Source: Shewanella psychrophila (GTDB taxonomy: Bacteria; Pseudomonadota; Gammaproteobacteria; Enterobacterales; Shewanellaceae). From it: a stretch of 64,000 nt of DNA. The stretch's first letter is position 1, and every line of letters begins with the position of its first letter. Below, piece after piece: positions 50,487-59,584 of this stretch. Under the pieces are notes generated by a model. It made no database searches, was not told the origin of the DNA, and saw nothing but the letters and a program-made list of their open reading frames with translations. The DNA is taken from the NCBI RefSeq assembly GCF_002005305.1, contig NZ_CP014782.1, positions 2,728,001-2,792,000 of the forward strand, written 5' to 3'. The position numbers were made by a program, and so were the translations under genes.

Positions 50487-50518
50487 TTAATCGGGTCAGA
50501 GAATTAATCGGGTCAGAG
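50485..50518. repeat. Two exact copies of a 17-bp direct repeat
   Basis: AATTAATCGGGTCAGAG at 50485-50501 and again at 50502-50518, followed by TAACATTTAG. Sequences of the form TAAT(T/C)GGGTCAGAG are familiar to me from gammaproteobacterial intergenic and transposase-associated repeats, so this may be the scar of such an element at the start of the orphan gene. Confidence 0.7.
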
Positions 50519-50736
50519 TAACATTTAGCTAAGTCTATGTTCGTTGCCATTTCTAAGCAGAATAAATGAAACACGACTCAAACTTTAAGCAAAACCTTTT
50601 ATCCATAATACGAGTATTTTTATATGGTAAATCACCATAATCCAGAGCTAAAGAATTTATATTTAAACTCACAATGGGGAACAGTGAGTTACATACATTG
50701 CCTAGCTGTGACTTATAAAGCCACAATCGAAGAAGT

Positions 50737-50862
50737 AAATAACCGAGTGTAGATGCAGCTGCTGACGTTGATGGCATGGATACCATCGTCGAGCCCACAG
50801 GGAAGTGTTCACGGCGTTTCACAGAGGTATCTGCACATGCCTCGCCGGCCAGGCGGTTAGTT
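50737..50862 (-). repeat. Dispersed ~125-bp repeat, copy E (inverted)
   Basis: Reverse-complement orientation: AATAACCGAGTGTAGATGCA, an inner hairpin GATGGCATGGATACCATC, GTCGAGCCCACAGGGAAGTG and TTTCACAGAGGTATCTGC. It is closest to copy A in places (ATGTGCAGATAC). With copy B it brackets the orphan gene at 50055-50486. The rest of 50519-50961 shows no gene. Confidence 0.75.
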
Positions 50863-50961
50863 ACAATGAAGGTGCAATTTTCCAACACAAGCCAATACCG
50901 ATAGAGCCAAATGATAGCAACAAAACAGAATGAAAGAGTCTTATTCCTAAGACTCAACTCT

Positions 50962-51360
50962 TTATGACTCAAGGATTACTGTTGCAGTAGCGTAGTGCTT
51001 CTCATCGGCTATAGAGATATGCCCTCTCACGCCACCAAGCAGCGCTAATCTTTCGGCCGCGCCAGCACTGAAACTCACCAATGGTGCGCCATTGGCATCG
51101 TTACTTATCTCGATATGCTGAAACGACACGCCGCGGCCGATACCTGTGCCTAGGGCTTTAGCAGCAGCTTCTTTGGCGGCGAAGCGCTTTGCCAGGTAAC
51201 GTCCAGGCTTTGATGAGGCGATAAAGATCGCCATTTCAACTTCGGTCAGCACACGTTTAGCTAAGCGGCACTGTGCTAAGGCATCTAAATCCCCTGCGGC
51301 AGGTACCTTTTGCTCGATACGTTCAATCTCGGCGATATCGGTACCTAAACCAACAATCAT
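50962..51360 (-). CDS. acpS: Holo-[acyl-carrier-protein] synthase
   Basis: Transfers 4'-phosphopantetheine from CoA to ACP for fatty-acid synthesis. It is 132 residues (E. coli 126). GLGTDIAEIERIE holds the metal-binding Asp, and KRFAAKEAAAKALGTGIG holds the catalytic Glu and Lys. It ends the pdxJ-acpS pair, with 211 bp of repeat-like DNA between the genes where most genomes have a short gap. Confidence 0.96.
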   Translation of the reverse strand: MIVGLGTDIAEIERIEQKVPAAGDLDALAQCRLAKRVLTEVEMAIFIASSKPGRYLAKRFAAKEAAAKALGTGIGRGVSFQHIEISNDANGAPLVSFSAGAAERLALLGGVRGHISIADEKHYATATVILES

Positions 51361-51571
51361 ATATTTCCTTAAAGCTAAGAAGCTGTAAGTTTTAAGCTCA
51401 AGACAGAGCTAAGAAAGTCTTAAGTTAAAGCTGAGAAAGTTGCGAGCAACGAATTGCGAACAGCAAGCTAAAAGACTTAAGCACAAGACGGATCAACGAG
51501 CCAAGCTCGTAGCTCGTAGCCCGTAGCTTATGACTTAAAACTTATCGCTTATAACTTGTTTTTCGCAGGAC
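51361..51571. repeat. Repeat-rich spacer between pdxJ and acpS
   Basis: The spacer is made of variations on AAGCTGAGAAAGTT, GAGCTAAGAAAGTC, AGCTCGTAGCTCGTAGCCCGTAGC and AACTTATCGCTTATAACTTG. Several are the reverse complement of elements in the 162-bp tandem repeat at 42373-42734 (ACTTTCTCAGC, GACTTATAACTT). No open frame or terminator with a T run. Confidence 0.7.
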
Positions 51572-52309
51572 TTATTCGCCTCTGCGGCCTTCATTCATTA
51601 GCTGCTTCATGTCTCTAACCGCTTTATCTAAGCCATCTATGACAGCACGGGCTATGATAGCGTGGCCAATATTCAGCTCATAAAGCTCTGGAATAGCAGC
51701 TATTGGCTTAACGTTGTGATAATGAAGTCCGTGGCCTGCGTTGACAATTAAGCCTTTAGAGTGAGCGTAGGTTGCCATTTCCTTGATACGAGCCAGCTCT
51801 TTAGCCTCTTCCACTTCGTTCTCGGCATCGGCGTAACAGCCGGTGTGAATTTCAATCAGAGGTGCGCCAACTTCAACCGCTGCATCGATCTGAGCCTTGT
51901 CGGCGTCGATAAACAGCGAAACCTGAACCCCAACATCATCGAGACGTTGTATTGCAGCTTCAATTTTGCCCATCTGACCTGCGACATCAAGCCCGCCTTC
52001 GGTGGTGAGTTCTTCACGCTTCTCAGGAACTAAGCAAACATAAGTGGGCTTAACTTCACAGGCGATATCTAACATCTCATCGGTGACGGCCATCTCAAAA
52101 TTCATGCGAGTCTTGAGGGTTTTCGCCAGCAAATAGATGTCTCTGTCTATGATGTGACGTCGGTCTTCTCGCAGGTGCACGGTGATGCCTTCGGCACCGG
52201 CATGCTCAGCGACTGCCGCAGCATGCACAGGGTCGGGATATGAGGTCCCACGGGCCTGACGTAAAGTTGCAATGTGATCGATATTAACGCCTAGTAAGAT
52301 ACGGCTCAT
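51572..52309 (-). CDS. pdxJ: Pyridoxine 5'-phosphate synthase
   Basis: Condenses 1-deoxyxylulose 5-phosphate with 3-amino-2-oxopropyl phosphate to form pyridoxine 5'-phosphate. It is a TIM barrel of 245 residues, with LLGVNIDHIATLRQARGTSYPDP, GAEGITVHLREDRRHI, VCLVPEKREELTTEGGLDV, EIHTGCYAD and NAGHGLHYHNV. It lies downstream of recO in the conserved lepA-to-acpS run. Confidence 0.97.
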   Translation of the reverse strand: MSRILLGVNIDHIATLRQARGTSYPDPVHAAAVAEHAGAEGITVHLREDRRHIIDRDIYLLAKTLKTRMNFEMAVTDEMLDIACEVKPTYVCLVPEKREELTTEGGLDVAGQMGKIEAAIQRLDDVGVQVSLFIDADKAQIDAAVEVGAPLIEIHTGCYADAENEVEEAKELARIKEMATYAHSKGLIVNAGHGLHYHNVKPIAAIPELYELNIGHAIIARAVIDGLDKAVRDMKQLMNEGRRGE

Positions 52310-52587
52310 TGAAAGTCCTCAGAAAATAGGGTGAGTTTGCGACCACTTTCTATAGGCCGTCAAACGGATTTTGGTATTGTACTCAGGTTACATGCAAAGG
52401 TGAAATGACAAAACAAATACAAGAGCAGATAGTATGAAGAAATAACATCTCATGGATAAAAATCACAGGGAGTTTAAGTGAATTTCGTTTTCACAATTTG
52501 AAATTGAAGTAAAAGTTAACTGCGTTGCTGCACTCTTGATGACACGGGTAGTGACGACTGAGCTAGTAACTTGATTTAGAAGGGAAG

Positions 52588-53280
52588 CTATTTAGTCAAC
52601 GGGGATGTCATTTTATATTTAAATAGCGCCCGAGATTTAAGTGGCTTATCACCCAAACATGGTGCCAACATCAAGCGCATCAGATATTTAGCTTGCTTTA
52701 GGTGTGGGGATTCTAGCCTATGTTCATCCAGTGCCAGTAACATCTCGCCGCTGTAGTGAGATGTCTTGGGACCCAAGGCATTGACGAAACCTTCGTCGGG
52801 CAGTAAACGATAATAGTAACCTGGCTCTATCACCTCTTGGGACAAATCGGTTCTGAGCGTCGGCATCAGCCCTAGCTCTTTGAGCAGGCTTAATTCGAAG
52901 TATCGCAACTGGCTCTCACAGAAACCTGAGGCCATGGCCATTAAGGTCTTGTGATAGGTGAAAAACAGCGATTCTGCACCATGATCGACGGCGATGCAGC
53001 GAACCAATAACTCATTGAGATAGAAACCAGCAAAACTAACGTCACCCGAGAGAGGGATAGCCGGGCTTCCCGCCTCTACACTGTTCATATTTCTTAGGGA
53101 CGTGCGGCCGGATAATTGAAAGATCAGCGGTTGGAAAGGTTGCAATATGCTTTTAATGGAGGTCTTGCCGCTACCAAGACGAGCGACGCAATCGACTCGT
53201 CCTTGACCATCAACCAGCATATTGACTAACACACTGGAGTCTTTGAAGGGGCGAGTATGGAGCACGTAACCGCGCTCCAT
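52588..53280 (-). CDS. recO: DNA repair protein RecO
   Basis: Recombination mediator that, with RecR, loads RecA on SSB-coated single strands. It has an N-terminal OB fold (GYVLHTRPFKDSSVLVNMLVDGQGRVDCVARL) and a helical C-terminal domain. It is 230 residues, near the usual 240; no zinc-binding Cys cluster is present, as in other gammaproteobacterial forms. The 278 bp between recO and pdxJ is unusually long and empty. Confidence 0.95.
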   Translation of the reverse strand: MERGYVLHTRPFKDSSVLVNMLVDGQGRVDCVARLGSGKTSIKSILQPFQPLIFQLSGRTSLRNMNSVEAGSPAIPLSGDVSFAGFYLNELLVRCIAVDHGAESLFFTYHKTLMAMASGFCESQLRYFELSLLKELGLMPTLRTDLSQEVIEPGYYYRLLPDEGFVNALGPKTSHYSGEMLLALDEHRLESPHLKQAKYLMRLMLAPCLGDKPLKSRALFKYKMTSPLTK

Positions 53281-53441
53281 TATCTCATACCAAAGGTCAG
53301 GCTCATCACTAGCACTCCAACATAAACGACACTCGTTTAACTGTGATCATGATTCAGAGCTCGACTTATGATTTAAAGATAAGCACAGCGAAGCTGTTAC
53401 AATAAAGCTAGCAACTTCACTAAGTGAATCAGTCAGATTGA

Positions 53442-54449
53442 TTAATCTTCGCCGTAGCCTAAGCTGCGAAGTGCACGCTCATCATCGGCCCAACCAGATT
53501 TAACCTTGACCCACATCTCTAGGAAGACCTTGTTATCGAACATGACTTCCATATCAACACGAGCGGCAGAGCTGATCTTTTTAATACGATCGCCCTTGTT
53601 GCCTATGACCATGCGCTTCTGAGTCTCTCGCTCAACCAACACTAGAGCATTAATCTGATAGACGCCATTTTCCATCATCTTAAACTGCTCGATTTCAACG
53701 GTACAATCGTATGGCAGCTCATCACCTAAGAAACGCATCAGTTTTTCACGCACTATTTCTGACGCCATAAACTTCTGTGATCTGTCGGTAACATAATCTT
53801 CAGGGAAGAAGTGCGGCGACTCAGGCAATGATTCTATAGACATGTCTAAGATACGCTGCACATTGGTGCCCTTTGTCGCAGAGATAGGTAAGATCTCGTC
53901 GAAAGGAAACTTCTTCGATAACTCTTCAAGATAAGGAAATAACTCCTCTTTCTCTTTGATGTTATCGACCTTATTTACTGCAAGTACAGTTTTACGGCCA
54001 TCATCACGGCTCTGTAGCTTGCGCAAAACCATATCGTCATCTTCGGTCCAGGTCATGCCGTCTACGACAAAGATAACCAAGCTGACTTCGGCTAATGAGC
54101 TCGCTGCGGCGCGGTTCATCAAACGGTTGATGGCGCGCTTCTCTTCCATATGCAGACCAGGGGTATCGATAAATACCACTTGGCGCGCGGCCTCGGTATG
54201 GATCCCCATGATACGATGACGCGTGGTCTGGGGCTTCTTCGAGGTGATACTGATCTTTTGACCCAGTAGCTTATTCAGCAGAGTCGATTTACCAACATTC
54301 GGGCGGCCAACAATCGCGACCATGCCACAATAGGTGACATCGTATTTTGCCGCAGATGAAGGGTTATTCATCTGTGCTAACAGGTCGTCTAAGTTAGGCT
54401 CGTTATTCGAAGCCGCTTCATTGGCTGTTGGTGCTTTCTTCTTACTCAT
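53442..54449 (-). CDS. era: GTPase Era
   Basis: Ribosome-assembly GTPase that binds the 3' end of 16S rRNA. G motifs are VAIVGRPNVGKSTLLNKLLG, DTPGLHMEEK and AVNKVDNI; the KH domain follows (ETQKRMVIGNKGDRIKKI). It is 335 residues, about 35 longer than E. coli Era. The extra part is a polar N-terminal stretch (KKKAPTANEAASNNEPNLDD) common in this group. Its start overlaps the end of rnc by 4 bp (ATGA). Confidence 0.97.
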   Translation of the reverse strand: MSKKKAPTANEAASNNEPNLDDLLAQMNNPSSAAKYDVTYCGMVAIVGRPNVGKSTLLNKLLGQKISITSKKPQTTRHRIMGIHTEAARQVVFIDTPGLHMEEKRAINRLMNRAAASSLAEVSLVIFVVDGMTWTEDDDMVLRKLQSRDDGRKTVLAVNKVDNIKEKEELFPYLEELSKKFPFDEILPISATKGTNVQRILDMSIESLPESPHFFPEDYVTDRSQKFMASEIVREKLMRFLGDELPYDCTVEIEQFKMMENGVYQINALVLVERETQKRMVIGNKGDRIKKISSAARVDMEVMFDNKVFLEMWVKVKSGWADDERALRSLGYGED

Positions 54450-55123
54450 TTCTTAATTAACTCCAAAACCTGCGCAGCGGCAATCTGCTCAGCTTTTCTT
54501 CGGGAACTTGCAACCCCAATAAGGGGTTTCTTCAACTCTTCGACGCTACACTCGACAGTAAAGGTCTGTGCATGTGCCTCACCTTTGATGTCTGTCACTT
54601 TATAGACAGGTAGAGGCTTCTTAAAACCTTGTAACAGCTCTTGTAACAAGGTCTTTGGGTCTTTCTGATTAATAGGCTCTATGGCTGCCAAACGAGACTC
54701 ATACCAGCTCAAGACTCGAACTCGACAAGTCTCCAAATCAGCATCTAGATAGATAGCACCTATGATAGCTTCTACTGCATCGGCGATGATCGACTCACGT
54801 CTGAAGCCACCGCTTTTAAGTTCACCCGGGCCTAACTTAAGGTAGTCTCCGAGTTTGAACTCGAAACCGATTTCAGCCAGCATCTTGCCACACACTAAGG
54901 TAGCTCGCATGCGACTAAGGTCACCTTCGGTCACCTTTGGAAATTGATGATATAAAGCATCAGATATAATAATAGACAAGATTGAATCACCCAGAAACTC
55001 CAGGCGTTCATTATGCTTGCTAGAAGCACTTCTATGGGTCAGAGCCTGATCCAGATGTGCTTGTTGGGTAAATTGATAACCTAACGTCCGACATAGACGC
55101 GGGATATTTTTAATCGGTTCCAT
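54446..55123 (-). CDS. rnc: Ribonuclease III
   Basis: Double-strand-specific endoribonuclease that processes rRNA precursors and many mRNAs. The signature NERLEFLGDSILSIIISDAL and the second catalytic segment AVEAIIGAIYLD form the active site, and a C-terminal dsRNA-binding domain ends with SSRRKAEQIAAAQVL. The ATG at 55123 (MEPIKNIPRL) gives 225 residues, as in E. coli (226). A GTG at 55138 is an alternative. lepB ends 2 bp upstream. Confidence 0.97.
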   Translation of the reverse strand: MEPIKNIPRLCRTLGYQFTQQAHLDQALTHRSASSKHNERLEFLGDSILSIIISDALYHQFPKVTEGDLSRMRATLVCGKMLAEIGFEFKLGDYLKLGPGELKSGGFRRESIIADAVEAIIGAIYLDADLETCRVRVLSWYESRLAAIEPINQKDPKTLLQELLQGFKKPLPVYKVTDIKGEAHAQTFTVECSVEELKKPLIGVASSRRKAEQIAAAQVLELIKK

Positions 55124-55124
55124 C

Positions 55125-56042
55125 TTAAGTAATTCCACCTACACGCTCGAAACGGACACCTGTTGGGATCCATGTCGGTAAGAAGTCTGCCTTTGTTCTA
55201 TCAAACTCGAAGCTTATCCAGATGGCAACGGCTTTTCCGACCAGGTTCTCTTCGGGAACAAAGCCCCAGAAACGACTGTCGGTGCTGTTGTCTCGGTTAT
55301 CGCCCATCATAAAGTAGTGGCCTTCAGGCACAATAAACTCACCCACAGGCAATTTACCCTCGCGGTAATAATAGCCAATAGGATCCGGGCGCTGAGGATT
55401 GATCAAGATGTCATGACTCACTTCACCTAGCTTCTCTGTGTAACGAGACAGTGGTGCACCATTTTGTGAAAACTCACCTTGATTAACCCCCACGCGAGCC
55501 ACTTGTTTAAGCTCAGGGCAGCTTGTCTCACCTTCGGCACACGCAGGCTGAATGTACAGCTGCTTATTACGATAGACTATCCTGTCACCTGGTAAGCCAA
55601 CAACACGTTTGATGTAATCGATACGTGGGTCTTCGGGATACTTAAACACGGCAACATCACCACGCTCAGGTTTACCATTTTCCACTAACTGACTGCGCCA
55701 GACTGGATCTTTTAATCCATAGGTAAACTTTTCCACCAAGATGAAATCACCAACCAGCAAGGTTGGCATCATAGAGCCCGATGGGATCTGGAAAGGTTCA
55801 TAGATAAATGAGCGTAATATAAGAACAAATGCAATCACTGGGAAGATAGAACGAGACGTTTCTACAAACGCTGGTTCACGGGTGATTTTTTCGGCATTTT
55901 CCTCACTGATATCCGCGTCGACGGCTTGGGCCATAGCGAGTCTCTCTCGACGCTTAGGCGCGAGTAACAGAGCGTCAGCCATCCACACCAGGCCACTACA
56001 CAAGGTTACTAACACCAAAATGAGGGAAAAATAAGCTGCCAT
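55125..56042 (-). CDS. lepB: Signal peptidase I
   Basis: Inner-membrane peptidase that removes signal peptides. Two N-terminal transmembrane segments (about 4-22 and 66-82), then the catalytic Ser in QIPSGSMMPTLLVGDF and the Lys in DYIKRVVGLPGDRI. GHYFMMGDNRDNSTDSR is the third conserved box. It is 305 residues. It lies 157 bp after lepA and 2 bp before rnc. Confidence 0.97.
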   Translation of the reverse strand: MAAYFSLILVLVTLCSGLVWMADALLLAPKRRERLAMAQAVDADISEENAEKITREPAFVETSRSIFPVIAFVLILRSFIYEPFQIPSGSMMPTLLVGDFILVEKFTYGLKDPVWRSQLVENGKPERGDVAVFKYPEDPRIDYIKRVVGLPGDRIVYRNKQLYIQPACAEGETSCPELKQVARVGVNQGEFSQNGAPLSRYTEKLGEVSHDILINPQRPDPIGYYYREGKLPVGEFIVPEGHYFMMGDNRDNSTDSRFWGFVPEENLVGKAVAIWISFEFDRTKADFLPTWIPTGVRFERVGGIT

Positions 56043-56199
56043 AGTTTATGAACTCCTGCTTGCAAACAAAAATACTATTTATCACTGCGAGTTTAATCAA
56101 ACTCGTACACAGCGATGGATAGGTCAGTTATACGTGAGTAACGAAAGCGCCGCAAACTGCGGCGCTAGATATTGCTCACTATTAACAATTCTTAACGAT

Positions 56200-57990
56200 T
56201 TAGTCGTTGAGCTTAAGCACAGCGAGGAAGGCTTCCTGCGGCACTTCCACATTACCCACCTGCTTCATGCGCTTCTTACCTTCTTTCTGCTTCTGCAGTA
56301 ACTTCTTCTTACGAGATACATCACCACCATAACACTTAGCGGTCACATCTTTACGCATCGCCTTAATCGAAGAGCGAGCTATGACCTGGGTCCCCACTGC
56401 GGCCTGAACCGCGATATCGAACATCTGTCTAGGAATAAGCTCTTTCATCTTATTCACCAGAGCCAGACCTTTATGACGAATGAGTCCCTTATGGATGATC
56501 ATCGCCAAGGCATCGACTCTGTCACCATTGATGAGGATATCGAGGCGTACCATGTCAGCAGGCTCAAAGCGCGTAAAGTTATACTCGAGAGACGCATAAC
56601 CACGACTGGTAGATTTTAGACGGTCGAAGAAATCCATCACCACTTCTGCCATCGGCATGTCATAGGTAATAGCAACCTGATTGCCGTGATAGACCATATT
56701 AGTCTGCATGCCACGTTTCTCGACACACAAGGTGATAACGTTACCCAGGTATTCTTTCGGTACCAGAATATTGGTCTCAACGATTGGCTCTCGCATCTCT
56801 TCGATGTTATTGATTGCCGGCAGATCAGATGGGTTATCAACATAGATAGTCTCACCATCTGTCTTGATGATTTCATACACTACGGTTGGCGCCGTGGTGA
56901 TCAGATCCAGGTTATATTCGCGCTCCAAGCGCTCCTGAATGATCTCCATGTGTAGCAGGCCTAAGAAGCCAATACGAAAACCAAAACCCAGCGCCGATGA
57001 GGTCTCAGGCTCGAAGAATAAGGACGCATCGTTGAGGCTAAGTTTGCTTAGCGCATCACGGAAGCTCTCGTAATCGTCGGTAGATATTGGGAAAACACCG
57101 GCATAGACCTGAGGTTTAACCTTCTTGAATCCGCTTAAGGGCTCGGTAGCACCATTTTTAGCGAGAGTTAAGGTATCACCTACGGGCGCGCCGTGGATCT
57201 CCTTAATTCCTGCGATTACGAAACCAACTTCACCAGTCTTAAGTTCTTTTGTGTCGGTCTGTTTTGGGGTAAAGATACCCACTCTATCGGCGGTATGATT
57301 CACGCCAGTAGACATAACCTTGAACTTGTCACCCTTTCTGAGTATACCGTTCTTGATTCGAACCAGAGAAACGACACCTAGATAGCTATCGAACCAGGAA
57401 TCGATAATCAAGGCTTGCAATGGCCCCTCTTTATCTCCCTCAGGAGGAGGAACTTGGGCGACGATAACTTCGAGTACGTCCTCGATACCTATGCCTGTCT
57501 TAGCCGAACAGCGCACCGCATCGGCCGCTTCGATGCCGACTATGTCTTCGATCTCTTCGGCAACACGCTCAGGATCGGCTTGAGGCAGATCGATCTTGTT
57601 CAAAACAGGAACGACTTCCATATCCATCTCAAGCGCCGTATAACAGTTCGCCAGAGTCTGAGCCTCTACACCTTGCCCAGCATCTACGACCAGCAAGGCA
57701 CCTTCACAAGCTGCCAGAGAGCGAGAAACTTCATAGGAGAAATCTACATGACCCGGAGTATCGATGAAGTTTAGCTGATAGGTTTCACCGTTTTGGGCCG
57801 TATAATTTAGCGTAACACTCTGAGCCTTGATGGTAATACCACGCTCACGCTCAATATCCATCGAGTCCAAAACTTGGGACGCCATCTCACGATCTGAAAG
57901 ACCTCCGCAAAACTGAATTAAGCGGTCTGAGAGTGTTGATTTGCCATGATCAATATGGGCAATAATTGAAAAATTTCTAATGTGCTTCAT
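56200..57990 (-). CDS. lepA: Elongation factor 4 (LepA)
   Basis: Translational GTPase that can back-translocate ribosomes and helps initiation and assembly. G motifs are IIAHIDHGKSTLSDRL, DTPGHVDFSYEVSRSL and LNKIDLP; the special C-terminal domain ends KQVGNVEVPQEAFLAVL. The start at ATG 57990 (MKHIRNFSIIAHIDHG) gives 596 residues, agreeing with E. coli (599); a TTG at 58011 is less likely. It lies 149 bp downstream of rseC. Confidence 0.97.
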   Translation of the reverse strand: MKHIRNFSIIAHIDHGKSTLSDRLIQFCGGLSDREMASQVLDSMDIERERGITIKAQSVTLNYTAQNGETYQLNFIDTPGHVDFSYEVSRSLAACEGALLVVDAGQGVEAQTLANCYTALEMDMEVVPVLNKIDLPQADPERVAEEIEDIVGIEAADAVRCSAKTGIGIEDVLEVIVAQVPPPEGDKEGPLQALIIDSWFDSYLGVVSLVRIKNGILRKGDKFKVMSTGVNHTADRVGIFTPKQTDTKELKTGEVGFVIAGIKEIHGAPVGDTLTLAKNGATEPLSGFKKVKPQVYAGVFPISTDDYESFRDALSKLSLNDASLFFEPETSSALGFGFRIGFLGLLHMEIIQERLEREYNLDLITTAPTVVYEIIKTDGETIYVDNPSDLPAINNIEEMREPIVETNILVPKEYLGNVITLCVEKRGMQTNMVYHGNQVAITYDMPMAEVVMDFFDRLKSTSRGYASLEYNFTRFEPADMVRLDILINGDRVDALAMIIHKGLIRHKGLALVNKMKELIPRQMFDIAVQAAVGTQVIARSSIKAMRKDVTAKCYGGDVSRKKKLLQKQKEGKKRMKQVGNVEVPQEAFLAVLKLND

Positions 57991-58139
57991 GATGCGAAAT
58001 GACTGACTCAAAGTTGGAATTATCTAAAAGTGCGGAATTGTACCCGATCGGCTCCCCAATACCAATCTAAACCGCTCTCCATCGTCATCAATACTGTGAA
58101 AAGCGGGCGAGTAAACCTAATACCGATACGTATAAAATA

Positions 58140-58595
58140 TTAAAGAGATTGGCCCAGATGAGAAAGAATCACAGGCTGACTGGTGTGCTCCATCTTCTTT
58201 GCAGCTCTTTTGGCATAGAGCCAAGACAGAAAGGCTCCCATGAGTGCAACGGGGATCACTTGAAAGTCACTAACTTCGACCTGAAATTGAGATAAAACAA
58301 GCGTCGCCATACCAGCCCCCAGAAAGAGTCCAAACAGGGGAAGCAAGTAAATGAGCGCCGCCGCCTTTAGAATCACACTTTCGGGTAAACCTAGCCGAAG
58401 AAGTTGACCAGGTTCATATTGTGTTTCAGATGGAATAGAGAAAACTTGCACCTTAGGGGAGAAGGCTGACGCTACTGCTGAGGTGCCACAAGACTCACTG
58501 TTATCACAATGATTACAGGCATTTTTGACTTGAACCTCTACGGTTATCCAGCCCTTGTCGTCACATTTTATGACTTTAGCCATCTCTTCCATCAT
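58140..58595 (-). CDS. rseC: SoxR-reducing/sigma-E modulating protein RseC
   Basis: Inner-membrane protein with a Cys cluster (CNHCDNSESCG), as in E. coli RseC, where it is linked to an electron-transfer unit and modulates sigma-E. Two helices at about 78-104 and 111-132 (VILKAAALIYLLPLFGLFLGAG and VIPVALMGAFLSWLYA). The ATG at 58595 (MMEEMAKVIKC) gives 151 residues; earlier codons to 58646 overlap rseB and look spurious. It ends the rpoE-rseABC operon. Confidence 0.92.
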   Translation of the reverse strand: MMEEMAKVIKCDDKGWITVEVQVKNACNHCDNSESCGTSAVASAFSPKVQVFSIPSETQYEPGQLLRLGLPESVILKAAALIYLLPLFGLFLGAGMATLVLSQFQVEVSDFQVIPVALMGAFLSWLYAKRAAKKMEHTSQPVILSHLGQSL

Positions 58596-58620
58596 AGAAG
58601 TATCCCCTATTGGAGCATCA

Positions 58621-59553
58621 TTATTGGATACTGATGCTCTTAGCAACGCGAGTTAAGGTTTCAGTCGGCACTTTACCTACCGCCACGACTTCGAAATTAC
58701 CGACAACTTCCGTCGCCAATGATAGTCCATTTCGAGTCACTAGCTCTTCGGGCATCTTAGTTTCCCCGGCACGGGCGACATAAACAGAGATGTTAGCCAT
58801 GCCATCACTGAGAGCTATATACTCTACAGCCTCATGGCTGCCCATCAGTCTATGGCTGTCTTTAACCAAAACCTCGAAACCCTCAGGTAACCAGTTAAAT
58901 TTCCAGTTATCACCGGCATCACGTTTAGATTGAGAGACGACTGCAGGCCACTCCTGCTTATAAGCTTCAGATAAAATAGCGGGAGGCTCATCTAATACCA
59001 GCAACTCGACCACTAAGATCTGCTCAAGTAACTGTTTATCTTGAGTCAACATGTCATAGCGTAAAGGCAGGAATGATTCCATATCCAACCAGACTTGGTA
59101 ACCGTAGCGAAAATCATCGTTAGGAATGATGCGCACTAACTGGCCAGGACGACCCGCTAAACGAGTTCGACCACCCAAGACGAATTGATAACCTGACTCC
59201 AATTTAGAGATATCTCCGGCAAATGCCGGTGGCAAGATCCCCTGAATACGATTAGCACTTACGCTATAAGCGGGTTGATCATGCTCGATAAAAGTCACTG
59301 TATTACCGACTCTTACCGCATTCTTAGGAGGACCGTTGAGGTGTTCTAGAAAGGCGACTTCTTGATCTTCAATCTTGCCATGAATATAGACTAAGGGACG
59401 AATGTGATCCGCTTGTAGCTGGATCAGAGACACCTTGAATTCTTGCTCCCGCAAAGCTTGGCTCATATTTTCCAACCAAGCCTTAGCGGAGAGATCTTCC
59501 TGTGCCATCACAGGGAAATTAAAAACTAACAGGGCCAACAGGATAAGACGCAA
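58621..59553 (-). CDS. rseB: Sigma-E regulatory protein RseB
   Basis: Periplasmic protein that binds RseA and shields it from DegS cleavage until lipopolysaccharide intermediates displace it. A signal peptide (LILLALLVFNFPVMA) precedes a 290-residue two-domain protein with HLNGPPKNAVRVGN, RLAGRPGQLVRIIPNDDFRYGYQVWLD and NWKFNWLPEGFEVL. The 310-residue length is typical. It lies 31 bp after rseA. Confidence 0.95.
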   Translation of the reverse strand: MRLILLALLVFNFPVMAQEDLSAKAWLENMSQALREQEFKVSLIQLQADHIRPLVYIHGKIEDQEVAFLEHLNGPPKNAVRVGNTVTFIEHDQPAYSVSANRIQGILPPAFAGDISKLESGYQFVLGGRTRLAGRPGQLVRIIPNDDFRYGYQVWLDMESFLPLRYDMLTQDKQLLEQILVVELLVLDEPPAILSEAYKQEWPAVVSQSKRDAGDNWKFNWLPEGFEVLVKDSHRLMGSHEAVEYIALSDGMANISVYVARAGETKMPEELVTRNGLSLATEVVGNFEVVAVGKVPTETLTRVAKSISIQ

Positions 59554-59584
59554 GCTAACTCCTTAACGTTCATAACTTAGAAAA

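Noticed and set aside
50553..50972. Minus-strand 139-codon frame between the orphan gene and acpS
   Set aside because: Runs through repeat copy E, with no domain or start signal; the repeat explains the open frame.
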